Below, piece by piece: positions 1 through 8,469 of a stretch of 64,000 nt of DNA. Every line of letters starts with the position of its first letter. Positions within the stretch are counted from its first letter, which is position 1. A program made the position numbers and the translations under genes. This DNA is from Melittangium boletus DSM 14713 (GTDB lineage Bacteria > Myxococcota > Myxococcia > Myxococcales > Myxococcaceae), in the NCBI RefSeq assembly GCF_002305855.1, contig NZ_CP022163.1:5146292-5210291 (forward strand), written 5' to 3'. The notes beneath the pieces are model-generated. The model was not told where the DNA came from, did not search any database, and was given only the letters and a program-made list of their open reading frames with translations.

Positions 1-1
1 G

Positions 2-103
2 GGAATGGCGGTGTTCCTCCTGGTGCTGGAGATCTTCCTCGCCTGGTCATACCGGGCGGCGTTCCGCCCCATGCTCGCCATGCGCGCGACGGCGAGCGTT
101 TGA
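2..103 (+). CDS. C-terminal end of a membrane protein (partial)
   Basis: An open frame enters from the left edge and stops with TGA at 101-103, giving about 33 residues. They contain one hydrophobic stretch (MAVFLLVLEIFLAW) followed by a basic tail, which looks like the last transmembrane helix and cytoplasmic end of an inner-membrane protein. Base composition fits coding DNA of the region. The family cannot be named from this fragment. The gene converges on the minus-strand MshEN gene, with only 6 bp between stops. Confidence 0.5.
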   Translation, partial: GMAVFLLVLEIFLAWSYRAAFRPMLAMRATASV

Positions 104-109
104 ACGTCG

Positions 110-988
110 TCAGAGCGAGCCCTGCGCGCCCGAGCTGGCGCCCGCGCCCGGGCGCAGGCGGCGGATGGCGCGCAGGAGCATGAGCTCGTCGAGCGGATTG
201 GGGACATAGCCCCGCGCGCCAATCCGGTGGGCCCGCTGCAGGTCCTCGTCGTCCGAGGAGCCCGACAGCAGCAGGGTTCCGGCGATCCGCGCCTCGCCCG
301 CGAGCAGTCCCTCCATGGCCTGCACCGGGGCGAACACCAGGTCCGTGGCCTCCGTGTGCATCGTCTCCAGGGGAGAGATGACCTGGGTCGGGATTCCCTC
401 CCGAGCCAGCGCGCGCGAGATGAGCGTCGCCGTGACGGGGGGCCAGGCGTAGAGCAGCACGGGGGCGTCCGCGCCCCGGGGACGCGAGGGCCGCGCCTTG
501 GACGGCTCCGCCTTGTCCAGGGGGAAGCGGTAGAGCGCGGCGAGCGCCCGGGTCAGCGCCGGATCCGAGGCGAGGTGGGCTTCGACCCGGGGCTTGCCGG
601 AGACGGCGCGGACGGCGTCCAGTGCTTCCAGCGACACGGGAGCGGGCATGGCGATGTGCAGCACCTCGCGCTCGCCCTTGTCGAGCCGCAGGGGAACCAC
701 GCGGTACTGACGGGCGATGCGCTTGGACACCAGCCGGGTGAGCTTGGGATGAAGAGGCTCGCGGTCCAGGTCGATCGCGGGGACGCCCTGCTGCTGGGCG
801 AGCGCGCGCAGCACGTCGGCCTCCGTGCAGAGGCCCTCGCGTACGAGCGCCCGGCCCAGGGGCACGTTCAGCTCATGGTGGTGCACCAGGGCGAGGCGCA
901 GTTGTGCGCGATCGAGAAGTCCCAACTCCATCAGGACTTCTCCGAGCATGGGTTTGGGAGTGGCGTGCATGCCTGAAAGGCTGCTCAC
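110..988 (-). CDS. MshEN-domain protein with degenerate receiver-like C-terminus
   Basis: About 292 residues. The first ~160 follow the MshEN/GspE N-terminal pattern: an LGEVLMELGLL helix, then VREGLCTEADVLRALAQQQG, then the VVPLRL segment. In other proteins this fold binds c-di-GMP and precedes secretion or pilus ATPases, but no ATPase follows here. The last ~110 residues (from about DAPVLLYAWPP) have receiver-like alternation ending in GARGYVPNPLDELMLLRAI, but the phosphoacceptor position reads LVFAPVQ, so no aspartate is visible. The GTG start at 988 has GGAG just upstream; an ATG at 970 is the alternative. Role inferred: a c-di-GMP-responsive adaptor. Confidence 0.7.
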   Translation of the reverse strand: MSSLSGMHATPKPMLGEVLMELGLLDRAQLRLALVHHHELNVPLGRALVREGLCTEADVLRALAQQQGVPAIDLDREPLHPKLTRLVSKRIARQYRVVPLRLDKGEREVLHIAMPAPVSLEALDAVRAVSGKPRVEAHLASDPALTRALAALYRFPLDKAEPSKARPSRPRGADAPVLLYAWPPVTATLISRALAREGIPTQVISPLETMHTEATDLVFAPVQAMEGLLAGEARIAGTLLLSGSSDDEDLQRAHRIGARGYVPNPLDELMLLRAIRRLRPGAGASSGAQGSL

Positions 989-1050
989 TCCGCTCCGGGG
1001 CGACGAGGGTCACCAGAAGCAGCCACCGCTCCGTTGCCCGCTTGGAGGGC

Positions 1051-1830
1051 TCACTCCCGCTGGAGCCAGCGCAGCAGGGCGTCGGGTGCGTCCACGTGGA
1101 CGAAGTGTCCCGCCTCCGGGAGGGTGTCCACGGGGCAGCCCAGGGCCTCCATGCGCGCCATGTCCGAGTCGCTGACGTAGTGCGCCCGGCCACCCCGGAT
1201 GCCGCGCGCCTTCAGGCCTGGCCGCGCCAGGGCTCCCCACAACTCCTCCTGATTGGAGCGGCCATGGAAGGTGGCGAGCGCTTCGCGATCGAAGCGCCAG
1301 TGCACGCCTACCTCGGGCGCGGACTCCAGGTTCATGAGGAGCCAGTCGGACAGGGGGCCCGACAAGCCCCGTCCCGTGAGCTCCGCGCGCATCGCCTTGC
1401 GATCCGCGGCCCGGGCGGGGGCGGCCCGGAGCACTTCCAGCACCTTGCCGCTTTCCGACTGTCCCGGGGGAATGGGACCCGGGCCGATGTCCAGCAAGCT
1501 GACGCGTGCCACGGCCTCGGGCGCGAGCTGGCTCAAGGCGAGCGCCACGCGTCCTCCCAGGGAGTGGCCCACCACGTCCAGGGGCCCCTCGAGGCCTCCC
1601 GCGCGCGCCGTCTCCAGGACATCGGTGGCCAGGGTGGCCAGGGTGGCTCCGGCGGGCAGCCCGGGCGAGGTGCCATGACCCGTCAGGTCCGGCAACAGGA
1701 AGCAGCGGCCGGGGTCCGCGGCGCTCCAGGCCGCGGCGAGCGAACGCAGGTTGCGCCCCGTTCCGAGGAAGCCATGGATCAACACCGTGGGCCGCGGCCC
1801 TTCACCGACCTGGAAGTTCGAGAGGATCAC
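1051..1830 (-). CDS. alpha/beta-fold hydrolase (YbfF/esterase-like)
   Basis: 259 residues with a classical alpha/beta-hydrolase layout. HGFLGTG near residue 19 supplies the oxyanion-hole region, DLTGHG lies in the cap-side loop, GHSLGG carries the nucleophilic serine, and AGHFVH near the C-terminus carries the catalytic histidine. It is most like small esterases and thioesterases of the YbfF/MenH type; the natural substrate cannot be read from sequence. No signal peptide is visible, so it is probably cytoplasmic. The start is GTG at 1830 with AGGAAG upstream. It lies 62 bp upstream of, and on the same strand as, the MshEN gene. Confidence 0.8.
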   Translation of the reverse strand: MILSNFQVGEGPRPTVLIHGFLGTGRNLRSLAAAWSAADPGRCFLLPDLTGHGTSPGLPAGATLATLATDVLETARAGGLEGPLDVVGHSLGGRVALALSQLAPEAVARVSLLDIGPGPIPPGQSESGKVLEVLRAAPARAADRKAMRAELTGRGLSGPLSDWLLMNLESAPEVGVHWRFDREALATFHGRSNQEELWGALARPGLKARGIRGGRAHYVSDSDMARMEALGCPVDTLPEAGHFVHVDAPDALLRWLQRE

Positions 1831-1931
1831 GGTCGCTTCCTATAGCCCATGACCCCCGCCCCCGCCGCATCTCCAGGTGGGCGAGCGGGCAGGCGGTACC
1901 CCGGGATTCTCCGGAATAGACGAGGCTGGTC

Positions 1932-2525
1932 GTGCCCCAGGACAGTGCCCAGCTTCGCTCCATGATTCCCGAGCGACAGGACAAGGTGGGGGTGGGCCGG
2001 CGGGGAGCTCGAGGGTTGGCGCTGGCGCTGGCGCTGCTCGCGAGCGGCGCGGAGGCCCGGGCCCTCGGCGGCGTACGGATGCCAGATACCATCTCCTTGC
2101 AGGGCCAGGAACTCCTCTTGGATCACATGGAGGTGAAGAAGCGGTTCTTCTTCGATGTCTACGTGTGGGGCCTCTACCTGCAGCAGAAGCCCGCCTCGGT
2201 CGAGGAGGCGATCTCCTCCGAGGGCGCGAAGCAGCTGCAACTGCGCTTCAAACGCGGGGTGAATCGGGCGCAGCTCGTGGCGGCCTTCCGGGAGTTCCTC
2301 TCGGGCAGTGCGTCCCTGCGGGATCCGAAGATGAAGCGCCTGTGCGAGCAGCTGCTGCAATCGCTGCGCGGGGTGGACAAGGGGGACTCCATTCTCATCA
2401 GCTACATCCCCAACAAGGGGTTGCTCGTCTCCGGCGAGGGAAGCCAGGGCGCGACGATCCCGGGCAAGGCCTTCGCGGACGCGCTCTTCTCCGCGTGGTT
2501 GAGCGCCAACCCCATCTATCAATGA
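1932..2525 (+). CDS. chalcone isomerase-like secreted protein
   Basis: About 197 residues. After a basic N-region, a hydrophobic stretch (LALALALLASGAEARA) acts as a probable signal peptide. The mature part has the pattern of the bacterial chalcone-isomerase-like (Chalcone_3) family: VRMPDTISLQGQELLLDHM, then FFFDVYVWGLYL, then KGDSILISYIPNKG, and a C-terminal FADALFSAWL helix. These bacterial proteins share the fold without the plant active site and are thought to bind fatty-acid-like ligands in the periplasm. The start is GTG at 1932 (GAGG upstream); ATG at 1962 is possible and would still keep the signal sequence. Confidence 0.75.
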   Translation: MPQDSAQLRSMIPERQDKVGVGRRGARGLALALALLASGAEARALGGVRMPDTISLQGQELLLDHMEVKKRFFFDVYVWGLYLQQKPASVEEAISSEGAKQLQLRFKRGVNRAQLVAAFREFLSGSASLRDPKMKRLCEQLLQSLRGVDKGDSILISYIPNKGLLVSGEGSQGATIPGKAFADALFSAWLSANPIYQ

Positions 2526-2646
2526 GACTCCCGCGGGGGGAAGCCCATCCATGCGGTGGACTCCTGGGCTCGCGTGCACGCGGTCGACAGGTCAACCTGA
2601 CAAGTTCGTTCCGTCCAGCTCATTTATAAAGTAGTGTTGTCCGCGT

Positions 2647-3033
2647 ATGGACGACATTGATTCGCTGAAACGCAGCATTGGCGCGGCACTGCTGATGGCC
2701 CGGGAGCGAGCGGGCCTCACCCAGGCGGATGTGTCCTCGATGTCTGGATTGGCCTCCGCCATGTATGGGCGCATCGAACGGGGGCAGATGCTGCCCAGTG
2801 TGCCCACCCTTCATCGGCTGTGCATGGCGCTGCGCATCTCCGCGAGCGCGCTGCTGGGCCTGAGTTCACCCCGGGACCTGGCCGCCGCGGCGCCCGAGCC
2901 GCCCATGTCCCCGCAGCTGGCGCGACTGGCCCGGCTCCTGCGGATGTTGTCGCCGGGAGAGCTGCGCTGCCTGGGGGCGCTCGCCCTGGACATTCGTCGA
3001 CGAAAGAACCTGGTGCCCGCTCCATCGGATTGA
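2647..3033 (+). CDS. XRE-family helix-turn-helix regulator
   Basis: 128 residues. Residues ~8-65 form a Cro/C1-type helix-turn-helix (ARERAGLTQADVSSMSGL, then YGRIERGQMLPSVPTLHRL). The C-terminal ~50 residues are helical and basic and probably mediate oligomerisation. The upstream sequence is AT-richer than the surroundings (CATTTATAAAG at about 2621-2631) and contains a short inverted repeat (CAGGT-2-ACCTG, 2589-2600), either of which could belong to an autoregulated promoter, although -35/-10 spacing is not canonical. Target genes are unknown. The gene is 42 bp upstream of peptide deformylase on the same strand. Confidence 0.8.
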   Translation: MDDIDSLKRSIGAALLMARERAGLTQADVSSMSGLASAMYGRIERGQMLPSVPTLHRLCMALRISASALLGLSSPRDLAAAAPEPPMSPQLARLARLLRMLSPGELRCLGALALDIRRRKNLVPAPSD

Positions 3034-3075
3034 CGCCTGGAGCGGGCAGGGGCTTCGCGGGTATCGTCCCGCGCC

Positions 3076-3669
3076 ATGCTTCTGAAGATCGTGCAGACGG
3101 GAGAGCCGGTCCTGCGACGGCCGGCCAGGGATCTCACGCCCGAGGAGATGACGAGCCCCGCGACGCGGCAGCTCATCGCCCTCATGCGCGACACCATGCG
3201 TGACGCCCCGGGCGTGGGATTGGCCGCGCCCCAGGTGGGCGTGGGTGTGCGCGTGGCGGTCATCGAGGACCGGGCCGAATATCAGGCGTTGGTGCCGCCC
3301 GCGGAGCTGGCCGCGCGCGAGCGCCAGGCCGTGGACTTCCATGTCCTCATCAATCCCCGGCTCGTGGTGGAGGACGCGACGCCGGTGGAGTTCCATGAGG
3401 GCTGCCTGAGCGTCAACGGCTTCTCCGCCCTGGTGCGGCGCGCGCGCTCCGTGCGGGTGGAGGCCTTCGACGAGAACGGCCAACCCTTCAGCCGCGTGGC
3501 GACGGGATGGTACGCGCGCATCCTCCAGCACGAGGTGGATCACCTCGACGGCACGCTCTACATCGACCGGATGGAGCCGCGCAGCTTCTCCACCATGGAC
3601 AACCACCGGCGGCACTGGACGGCGCTCAAGGTGGCCGACGTGCGCCGGGCGCTCGGACTGTCTTCCTGA
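3076..3669 (+). CDS. def: peptide deformylase
   Basis: 197 residues. It removes the formyl group from the N-terminal methionine of nascent proteins using a bound metal ion. All three family motifs are intact: GVGLAAPQVG (~residues 46-55), EGCLSV (metal-ligand cysteine) and QHEVDHLDG (the two metal-ligand histidines and the catalytic glutamate). It is somewhat longer than the E. coli enzyme because of an insertion between the first two motifs (ALVPPAELAARERQ region). The start ATG at 3076 precedes the canonical MLLKIVQTGEPVLR N-terminus. It is not next to fmt here, so it may be one of several deformylases in the genome. Confidence 0.93.
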   Translation: MLLKIVQTGEPVLRRPARDLTPEEMTSPATRQLIALMRDTMRDAPGVGLAAPQVGVGVRVAVIEDRAEYQALVPPAELAARERQAVDFHVLINPRLVVEDATPVEFHEGCLSVNGFSALVRRARSVRVEAFDENGQPFSRVATGWYARILQHEVDHLDGTLYIDRMEPRSFSTMDNHRRHWTALKVADVRRALGLSS

Positions 3670-3682
3670 GGCGAGGGCCGTC

Positions 3683-4921
3683 ATGCGCGTCCACTTCCCG
3701 CTCTGGGGGCTGCTCCTGATGACCACGGCGTGTGGAGAGGACGTGCTGGAGCGGCTCGAGGAGGAAGCCGCGGAGTGTCCCGAGGCACCCGCGATGCGGC
3801 TGGGGGAGGCGCCCTCCGCGGCCGTGCTGTTCAACGCCTACTTCCTCCAGGAAGAGGCGGCGCGGGACGTGCGCCGGGGCCTCGCCGAGTCGCCCGTGGT
3901 GGAGGAGACGTTCGCCAAGGCGGCGGCGCTCGGGGCCTGGGCCGTGCGCACCAATGGCCACAACGAAGCCGCCGAGCGGCGGGGGGACTCAGCCATCCAG
4001 GTGGCGCCGCTCGTCTATGACGAGACGGCGTTCCAGGGCTTGGATCGGGTGCTCGCCCGGGCGCGGGTGCACGGGGTGAAGCTCGTGTTGACCCTGGGCA
4101 ATTACTGGGACGCCTACGGCGGCACGCGGCGCTACGTGGAGTGGGCGGGGCTGCCCTCGCCCGTGGAGGGGGACGCGCGCTTCTTCACCGAGCGCGCCGT
4201 CATCGACCTGTACAAGGCGCACCTCGGGCGACTGCTCTCGCGCGTCAACACGGTGGACGGGCTGCGCTATGGCGAGCATCCGGCGGTGCTGGCCTGGGAG
4301 TTGCTCAACGAGCCGCGTGGCCGGGGCCTGGACGCGGACGGCACGGCGATGCGCGCCTGGGTGGACGAGGTGGCCGCCGAGGTGAAGCGCCATGCTCCCG
4401 GCCACCTGGTGGGCACGGGGGAGGAGGGATTCGACACCTCCCTGGAGGGCTATGACGCGCCCTTCTGGCGGGCCTCGGCGCCCACGTCGCTCTTCCAGGG
4501 GGGGAGCAGTTTCCGGCGCAACACGGCCTCGCCCTTCATCGACTTCGCCAGTGTTCACTTCTACCCGGAGGCATATGGCGTGGCGCGCGAGGCCCTGCCC
4601 CGGGCCGGTGCGCACTGGTTCTCCGAGCACGCGGCGCTCGCGCGGGAGCTGGGCAAGCCCTTGTTCGCGGGTGAATTCGGCCTGCGCAACCGCGAGGGCC
4701 TCCTGCTCGAGGAGCGGCGTGCCGTCTATCGGGGGTGGTGGCGCTGCGCCTGGCGCACGGGGGTCGGGGCGAGCGCGCCGTGGATGTTCGCCAACGACGC
4801 CCGGCCGGACTCCTGGGATGATTTCACCTTCTATTACCGTGATGGGAGCATGCCCGCGGACCCCGGTAATCGTTACGCGGACCTCGTCATCGAGGCGGCG
4901 GCCCTCGCGGGTACGCGCTGA
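3683..4921 (+). CDS. lipoprotein glycoside hydrolase, GH5-like (endo-mannanase type)
   Basis: 412 residues. The N-terminus is a lipoprotein signal ending in MTTAC, with Cys17 as probable lipidation site. The remainder is a TIM-barrel glycosidase: LTLGNYWDAYGG resembles the region before the acid/base in GH5 mannanases, AWELLNEPRG carries the acid/base glutamate after the conserved asparagine, and LFAGEFG carries the nucleophile glutamate. A SVHFYPEAYG strand lies between them. The likely activity is hydrolysis of beta-1,4-mannan or a related glucan at the cell surface; exact specificity is inferred. The start has GAGGCGAGGG upstream, and the gene follows def by 13 bp. Confidence 0.8.
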   Translation: MRVHFPLWGLLLMTTACGEDVLERLEEEAAECPEAPAMRLGEAPSAAVLFNAYFLQEEAARDVRRGLAESPVVEETFAKAAALGAWAVRTNGHNEAAERRGDSAIQVAPLVYDETAFQGLDRVLARARVHGVKLVLTLGNYWDAYGGTRRYVEWAGLPSPVEGDARFFTERAVIDLYKAHLGRLLSRVNTVDGLRYGEHPAVLAWELLNEPRGRGLDADGTAMRAWVDEVAAEVKRHAPGHLVGTGEEGFDTSLEGYDAPFWRASAPTSLFQGGSSFRRNTASPFIDFASVHFYPEAYGVAREALPRAGAHWFSEHAALARELGKPLFAGEFGLRNREGLLLEERRAVYRGWWRCAWRTGVGASAPWMFANDARPDSWDDFTFYYRDGSMPADPGNRYADLVIEAAALAGTR

Positions 4922-4976
4922 GCCCCACCCAAGGTGCCCCATTCCACACTTGGGGGGCTAAATGACACAGGCCGGG

Positions 4977-5008
4977 TTGTCCCGCTTCCCGGGAAGGACA
5001 AGTTTTTT
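4977..5008 (+). terminator. possible intrinsic terminator after the GH5 gene
   Basis: TTGTCC at 4977-4982 pairs with GGACAA at 4996-5001, with TTCCC/GGGAA inside, followed by G and six T residues (5003-5008). The stem has a 3-nt bulge on the left arm. A second GC-rich imperfect inverted repeat (AGCCCC ... GGGGCT) lies at about 4921-4959 without a T-run. The element would end the def-GH5 transcript; it also sits about 40 bp upstream of the next start codon. Confidence 0.5.
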
Positions 5009-5045
5009 CCCCTCTAACGGGTGAAGCAACGGAGGGGAACAGACC

Positions 5046-6407
5046 ATGAGGACTCCCATCAAGTGGGCCGCGTGGATTTTCATCTGGGTTGTGGGTTCGG
5101 CGATGGCTCCACGGGATGTGGCGCCCAGCTGGGCCTCCTGGCCCTTGCCCGCGATGGTGACCCAGGTCTGCAAGGACAGCAGGCCGGGGCCATCCACGTG
5201 CAAACTGATCGACAGTGAACGGCGTGTGGTGGACGACGGTATCGCCGAGTACAGCTACACGCTCCAGCTGGGTCCGGGGCCGCACGAGCTGCTGACCCTG
5301 CACCGCGTGGTGCAAGAGGCGTGGCCCGGGGTTCCCCTGACGCCCAGCCGCTCCCTTTTCCTGCTGCATGGGGACATCTGGGGCTTCCGGGGTGCCTTCC
5401 TGCCAGGGGTGGCGAGCGCGGTGCTGCCCCGGAAGCCGTCCTTCGCCATCTACCTGGCCCGCCAGGGGCTGGACGTGTGGGGAATCGACATGCGCTGGGT
5501 GAACGTCCCCGCGCAGACCACCGACTTCACCTTCATGCGCGACTGGAACCTGGAGACGCATGCGCAGGATCTGGGCACGGGGTTGGCGGTGGCGCGCTAT
5601 GTGCGGGGCCTCGCGAATCGCTCCGCCGACGGACCGATGCCCCTGCTGGGGTGGAGCCGGGGGGCCATGGTGGGCTACGCCTACCTGAACGCGGAGACGC
5701 GCGCGTCGAAGGAGCGGCAACACGTGAGCGCCTTCATCCCCGTGGACGTGGCCTTCTCCTTCGGTCCGGATGCTCCGGCGCAGCGCCAGGACGCGTGCCA
5801 GGGCTACAAGACGTTGGCCGCGCTCCAGACGTCCGGCGTCTACGCGGACAACAGCGGCCAGACGCTCCAGAACCTGGGGACGTATGCCAACGCGGCTCCC
5901 TCGTCGCCCTCGGCCTTCCTGCCGGGCCTCACCAACCGGGAGGCGGCACTGCTCGCCGGTACCGCCACCTACCGGTTGCAGGGTCTGCCCATCTTCAAGT
6001 GGTACCACTTCACCGGAGGCGTCTTCTCGGGCTCCACGGCCACGGCCCTGTCCTGGACGCATGAGCGCTTCTTCTTCGACACGCTGGAGCAGGCCGTGCC
6101 CTACCAGAGCCTTGGCGAGCAGGTGGAGTCCCTGGCGCTATGGTGCGGTACGCCGAAGTTGCCGTACACCGATCGGCTCAAGCACGTGAAGGTGCCGGTG
6201 CTGTACGTGGGCGCGGAGGGGGGCACCGGCCGCTTCGGCCACTACTCCGTGTCGCAGCTGGGCAGCAAGGACGTCTCCTTCCACCTCGTGCAGCGTCTGC
6301 AGGACGGCGCCCGTGCCCTGGACTTCGGCCACGCGGACCTGTTCCTGGCGACCGATGCGGACAAGAACGTGTGGCCGCGCATCACGGACTGGCTCTCGCG
6401 CCACTGA
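5046..6407 (+). CDS. secreted alpha/beta hydrolase
   Basis: 453 residues with an N-terminal hydrophobic signal (WAAWIFIWVVGSAMA). The fold is alpha/beta hydrolase: LFLLHGDIWGF holds the oxyanion region, LGWSRGAMVGY holds the predicted nucleophilic serine, and DFGHADLFL near the C-terminus holds the predicted histidine. A long cap of about 150 residues separates nucleophile and histidine. Three mature-region cysteines could form disulfides, consistent with export. Substrate unknown; lipases or peptidases with large lids are possible comparators. The start at 5046 has GGAGGGG upstream. It converges with the CHAD gene. Confidence 0.7.
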   Translation: MRTPIKWAAWIFIWVVGSAMAPRDVAPSWASWPLPAMVTQVCKDSRPGPSTCKLIDSERRVVDDGIAEYSYTLQLGPGPHELLTLHRVVQEAWPGVPLTPSRSLFLLHGDIWGFRGAFLPGVASAVLPRKPSFAIYLARQGLDVWGIDMRWVNVPAQTTDFTFMRDWNLETHAQDLGTGLAVARYVRGLANRSADGPMPLLGWSRGAMVGYAYLNAETRASKERQHVSAFIPVDVAFSFGPDAPAQRQDACQGYKTLAALQTSGVYADNSGQTLQNLGTYANAAPSSPSAFLPGLTNREAALLAGTATYRLQGLPIFKWYHFTGGVFSGSTATALSWTHERFFFDTLEQAVPYQSLGEQVESLALWCGTPKLPYTDRLKHVKVPVLYVGAEGGTGRFGHYSVSQLGSKDVSFHLVQRLQDGARALDFGHADLFLATDADKNVWPRITDWLSRH

Positions 6408-6446
6408 GGCCCACGCGGGTGATGGGCCCGGTGCGAATGGCGCGGC

Positions 6447-7337
6447 TCATTCCAGCAAGTGGCGCAGCCCCCGGGCGAGCTTCTCGGCGTGCCAGCGTTG
6501 CAGCTCCCGCGCGGTGTGCGCGGAGTGCTCGGCGCGCTCCTCCCGCACACGCTCCAGGAGCGTGCGAGCGGCGGTGCGCTGGGCCTCCTTTCCCTCCGCG
6601 GCCATCCCCTCGAGCAGGCCCATGCGCACGTCCGCGTCATGCAACTCGCCCAGCAATTCCTGCAAGGACACCAGCGCTTCTTGCAGTGCCTCCATCTTGC
6701 GGCGCATGGCGGGGCGGAAGATCTCGGCCTCGTAGCGCAGCTTCTTCACGGTCTTGCGCATCTCGTGCGCGATGAGGGCGTCGGGCGCCTCGGTGTAGTC
6801 CGCCATGAGCGTTTCGAGGGTTCGCAGCCGGCGGCGCAGTTGTCGACGCACGCGCCGGCCTCCGTAGCGCCCCGGTCCCGCCAGGTGTTTCGTCGCGTCC
6901 AGGAGCGTGGGGACCGTGTGCTGATCCCACCGTTTCAGCGCCCGCCGCAGCCGCTTCTCCTTGTCGGCGAGCGGAGACGTCACGCTCGCGCGCAGCGCTT
7001 CATACCCCGAGCGCCTGGCGGCCTTGGTCCCCTGGGCGGCCTGGTGCAGCCAATCGCCCTGCACATGGAGATCCCGCACCTCGCCGAGCGCGTCCTGGAG
7101 GTGCTTGACCTCCTGCTCCAGGGGCTCCAACTCGCCCAGGCCCCGGAATATCCGGAGCGCCGCGCGCAGGCGCCGGGTGGCCACGCGCATGTCATGCACT
7201 CCGTCCATGGTGAGCTTCCGGGTGAGGGCGTCCTCCTCATGGCGCACGTCGGCCAGGCGGCTGGTGAGCAACCGCCGCGCGGCCTCGGCCAGGCGACTGT
7301 CGGGGCCCAATCCTCTGACGGGGGTGGGGCGTGCCAT
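6447..7337 (-). CDS. CHAD-domain protein
   Basis: 296 residues forming one CHAD domain, an alpha-helical double repeat with conserved histidines and many basic residues. Signatures are VHDMRVATRRLRAALR (~residues 45-60) and the second-half counterpart HEMRKTVKKLRYEAEIF. CHAD domains bind inorganic polyphosphate. The ATG at 7337 is chosen because AGGAGAGAGAG lies just upstream; an upstream in-frame extension to 7430 is low-complexity and overlaps the pyrophosphatase gene. It is the third gene of a Dps-pyrophosphatase-CHAD set, with 23 bp between it and the pyrophosphatase. Confidence 0.85.
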   Translation of the reverse strand: MARPTPVRGLGPDSRLAEAARRLLTSRLADVRHEEDALTRKLTMDGVHDMRVATRRLRAALRIFRGLGELEPLEQEVKHLQDALGEVRDLHVQGDWLHQAAQGTKAARRSGYEALRASVTSPLADKEKRLRRALKRWDQHTVPTLLDATKHLAGPGRYGGRRVRRQLRRRLRTLETLMADYTEAPDALIAHEMRKTVKKLRYEAEIFRPAMRRKMEALQEALVSLQELLGELHDADVRMGLLEGMAAEGKEAQRTAARTLLERVREERAEHSAHTARELQRWHAEKLARGLRHLLE

Positions 7338-7360
7338 GGATGGCTCTCTCTCTCCTGGAA

Positions 7361-7906
7361 CTAACGCGTGGCCTCGTACCGGGCCGCCGCCTGCTCCAGC
7401 AGCCGCTCTGCACTGTCCGCTCCTTCCCAACCGAGCAGGCGCAGGTCCTTGTTCGCGAAGGTCACGGCGACGGAGAAGAAGTGCTCCAGCTCCTGTCGCT
7501 CGCGCGAGGACAGTTCGTGGATGTCGTTCAGATTGTCGGCGCGGGGCGCCAGGGTGGGCACGACGAGCAGCCGATCATTGCGCTCGCGCCCCCGTCCTCC
7601 CGCCTTTTTCTTCTGGTCCACCTTCAATACCCCGAGCGCGCGGCAGGGCAGGACCACGCCCGGATAGGTGGTCTGGTCCCAGTACACCATCGCGTCGAGC
7701 GGATCCCCGTCCGAGGCCCGGGTGCTGGGGATGAAGCCCCAGTCGAACGGGTAGCGCAGTCCCCGCACCAGCGGGCGAGAGAGGGTGAAGATCCCGAGCT
7801 CCGGCTCGTACTTGAGCTTCACGGTGGAGCCTCGGGGCGACTCGACCACGACATGGAAGGCGCCACCCTTGCCGCGCAAGGGAAGGCGGGTGAGATCCGC
7901 GTGCAT
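7361..7906 (-). CDS. ppa: inorganic pyrophosphatase (family I)
   Basis: 181 residues, close to the usual length for soluble family I pyrophosphatases. It hydrolyses pyrophosphate to two phosphates with Mg2+. Visible signatures are KLKYEPE (substrate-binding lysine, tyrosine and metal-ligand glutamate), LRYPFDWGFIPST, and DGDPLDAMV, the core metal-binding motif. The ATG at 7906 gives a normal N-terminus; the frame is open further upstream but would run into dps. Only 5 bp separate it from the dps stop, so the two are almost certainly cotranscribed. Confidence 0.92.
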   Translation of the reverse strand: MHADLTRLPLRGKGGAFHVVVESPRGSTVKLKYEPELGIFTLSRPLVRGLRYPFDWGFIPSTRASDGDPLDAMVYWDQTTYPGVVLPCRALGVLKVDQKKKAGGRGRERNDRLLVVPTLAPRADNLNDIHELSSRERQELEHFFSVAVTFANKDLRLLGWEGADSAERLLEQAAARYEATR

Positions 7907-7911
7907 GTCAC

Positions 7912-8469
7912 TCAAGCGTTGGTCGCGGCCGAGGTCTCCTCGCGGATGGCGGACGGGCCACTCTCCTCGCGGGCGATGTTGGCCGAGCCGTGCAGGTGGC
8001 TCTCCAGGAACCACAGATCCTCCTCCACCTGGCCGAGGATCTGCGTGAGGATGTCCGCGCTGACCGGGTCGTTCACATCGTCGCAGCGCTGGATGCCCTC
8101 GCGCACGGTGGCCGCGTAGCGCGACACCCGGTCCACGATGACACGCACGTGATCATCGCCGTTGACGGCGCTCAGGTCGTACTCGCTCAACTCGCTGTTC
8201 TTGGCGGCCAGACGGATGGTGCCTTCCGCGTAGCCGCCCAGTGCTCCAGCGCGCTCGGCGAACTGGTCGGCTTGTTCACGCACGTGGTCCGCCACCTTGT
8301 CGAAGAGCAGATGGCGGCTGATGAAGTGATTGCCACGGATGTTCCAGTGGGCCTGTTTCACCTGCCAGTGCAGATCAATGGCGGTCGCCAGACAGGAGTT
8401 GAGCAGCTCGATCAACTCGGAACGGGCCTCGCGCGGCAGGTTGACGTGGCTGGGAAACTTGGTGGTCAT
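7912..8469 (-). CDS. dps: Dps-family DNA-binding ferritin-like protein
   Basis: 185 residues. Ferroxidase-site residues typical of Dps are present: AHWNIRG, RHLLFDKVADHV, then the D..AER segment (ADQFAERAGALGG). The protein would form a dodecamer that stores iron and protects DNA during oxidative or starvation stress. It is longer at the C-terminus than E. coli Dps, with a Ser/Ala/Glu-rich tail of about 20 residues. Start ATG at 8469 has GAGGGAC at good spacing; an ATG at 8475 is too close to that site. It is first in the operon with pyrophosphatase and CHAD. Confidence 0.9.
   Translation of the reverse strand: MTTKFPSHVNLPREARSELIELLNSCLATAIDLHWQVKQAHWNIRGNHFISRHLLFDKVADHVREQADQFAERAGALGGYAEGTIRLAAKNSELSEYDLSAVNGDDHVRVIVDRVSRYAATVREGIQRCDDVNDPVSADILTQILGQVEEDLWFLESHLHGSANIAREESGPSAIREETSAATNA

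Noticed and set aside
2589..2630. Promoter for the XRE gene (CTGACA and TATAAA)
   Set aside because: The spacing between the two elements is over 20 bp, too far for a standard sigma-70 promoter, so it is mentioned only as AT-rich DNA.
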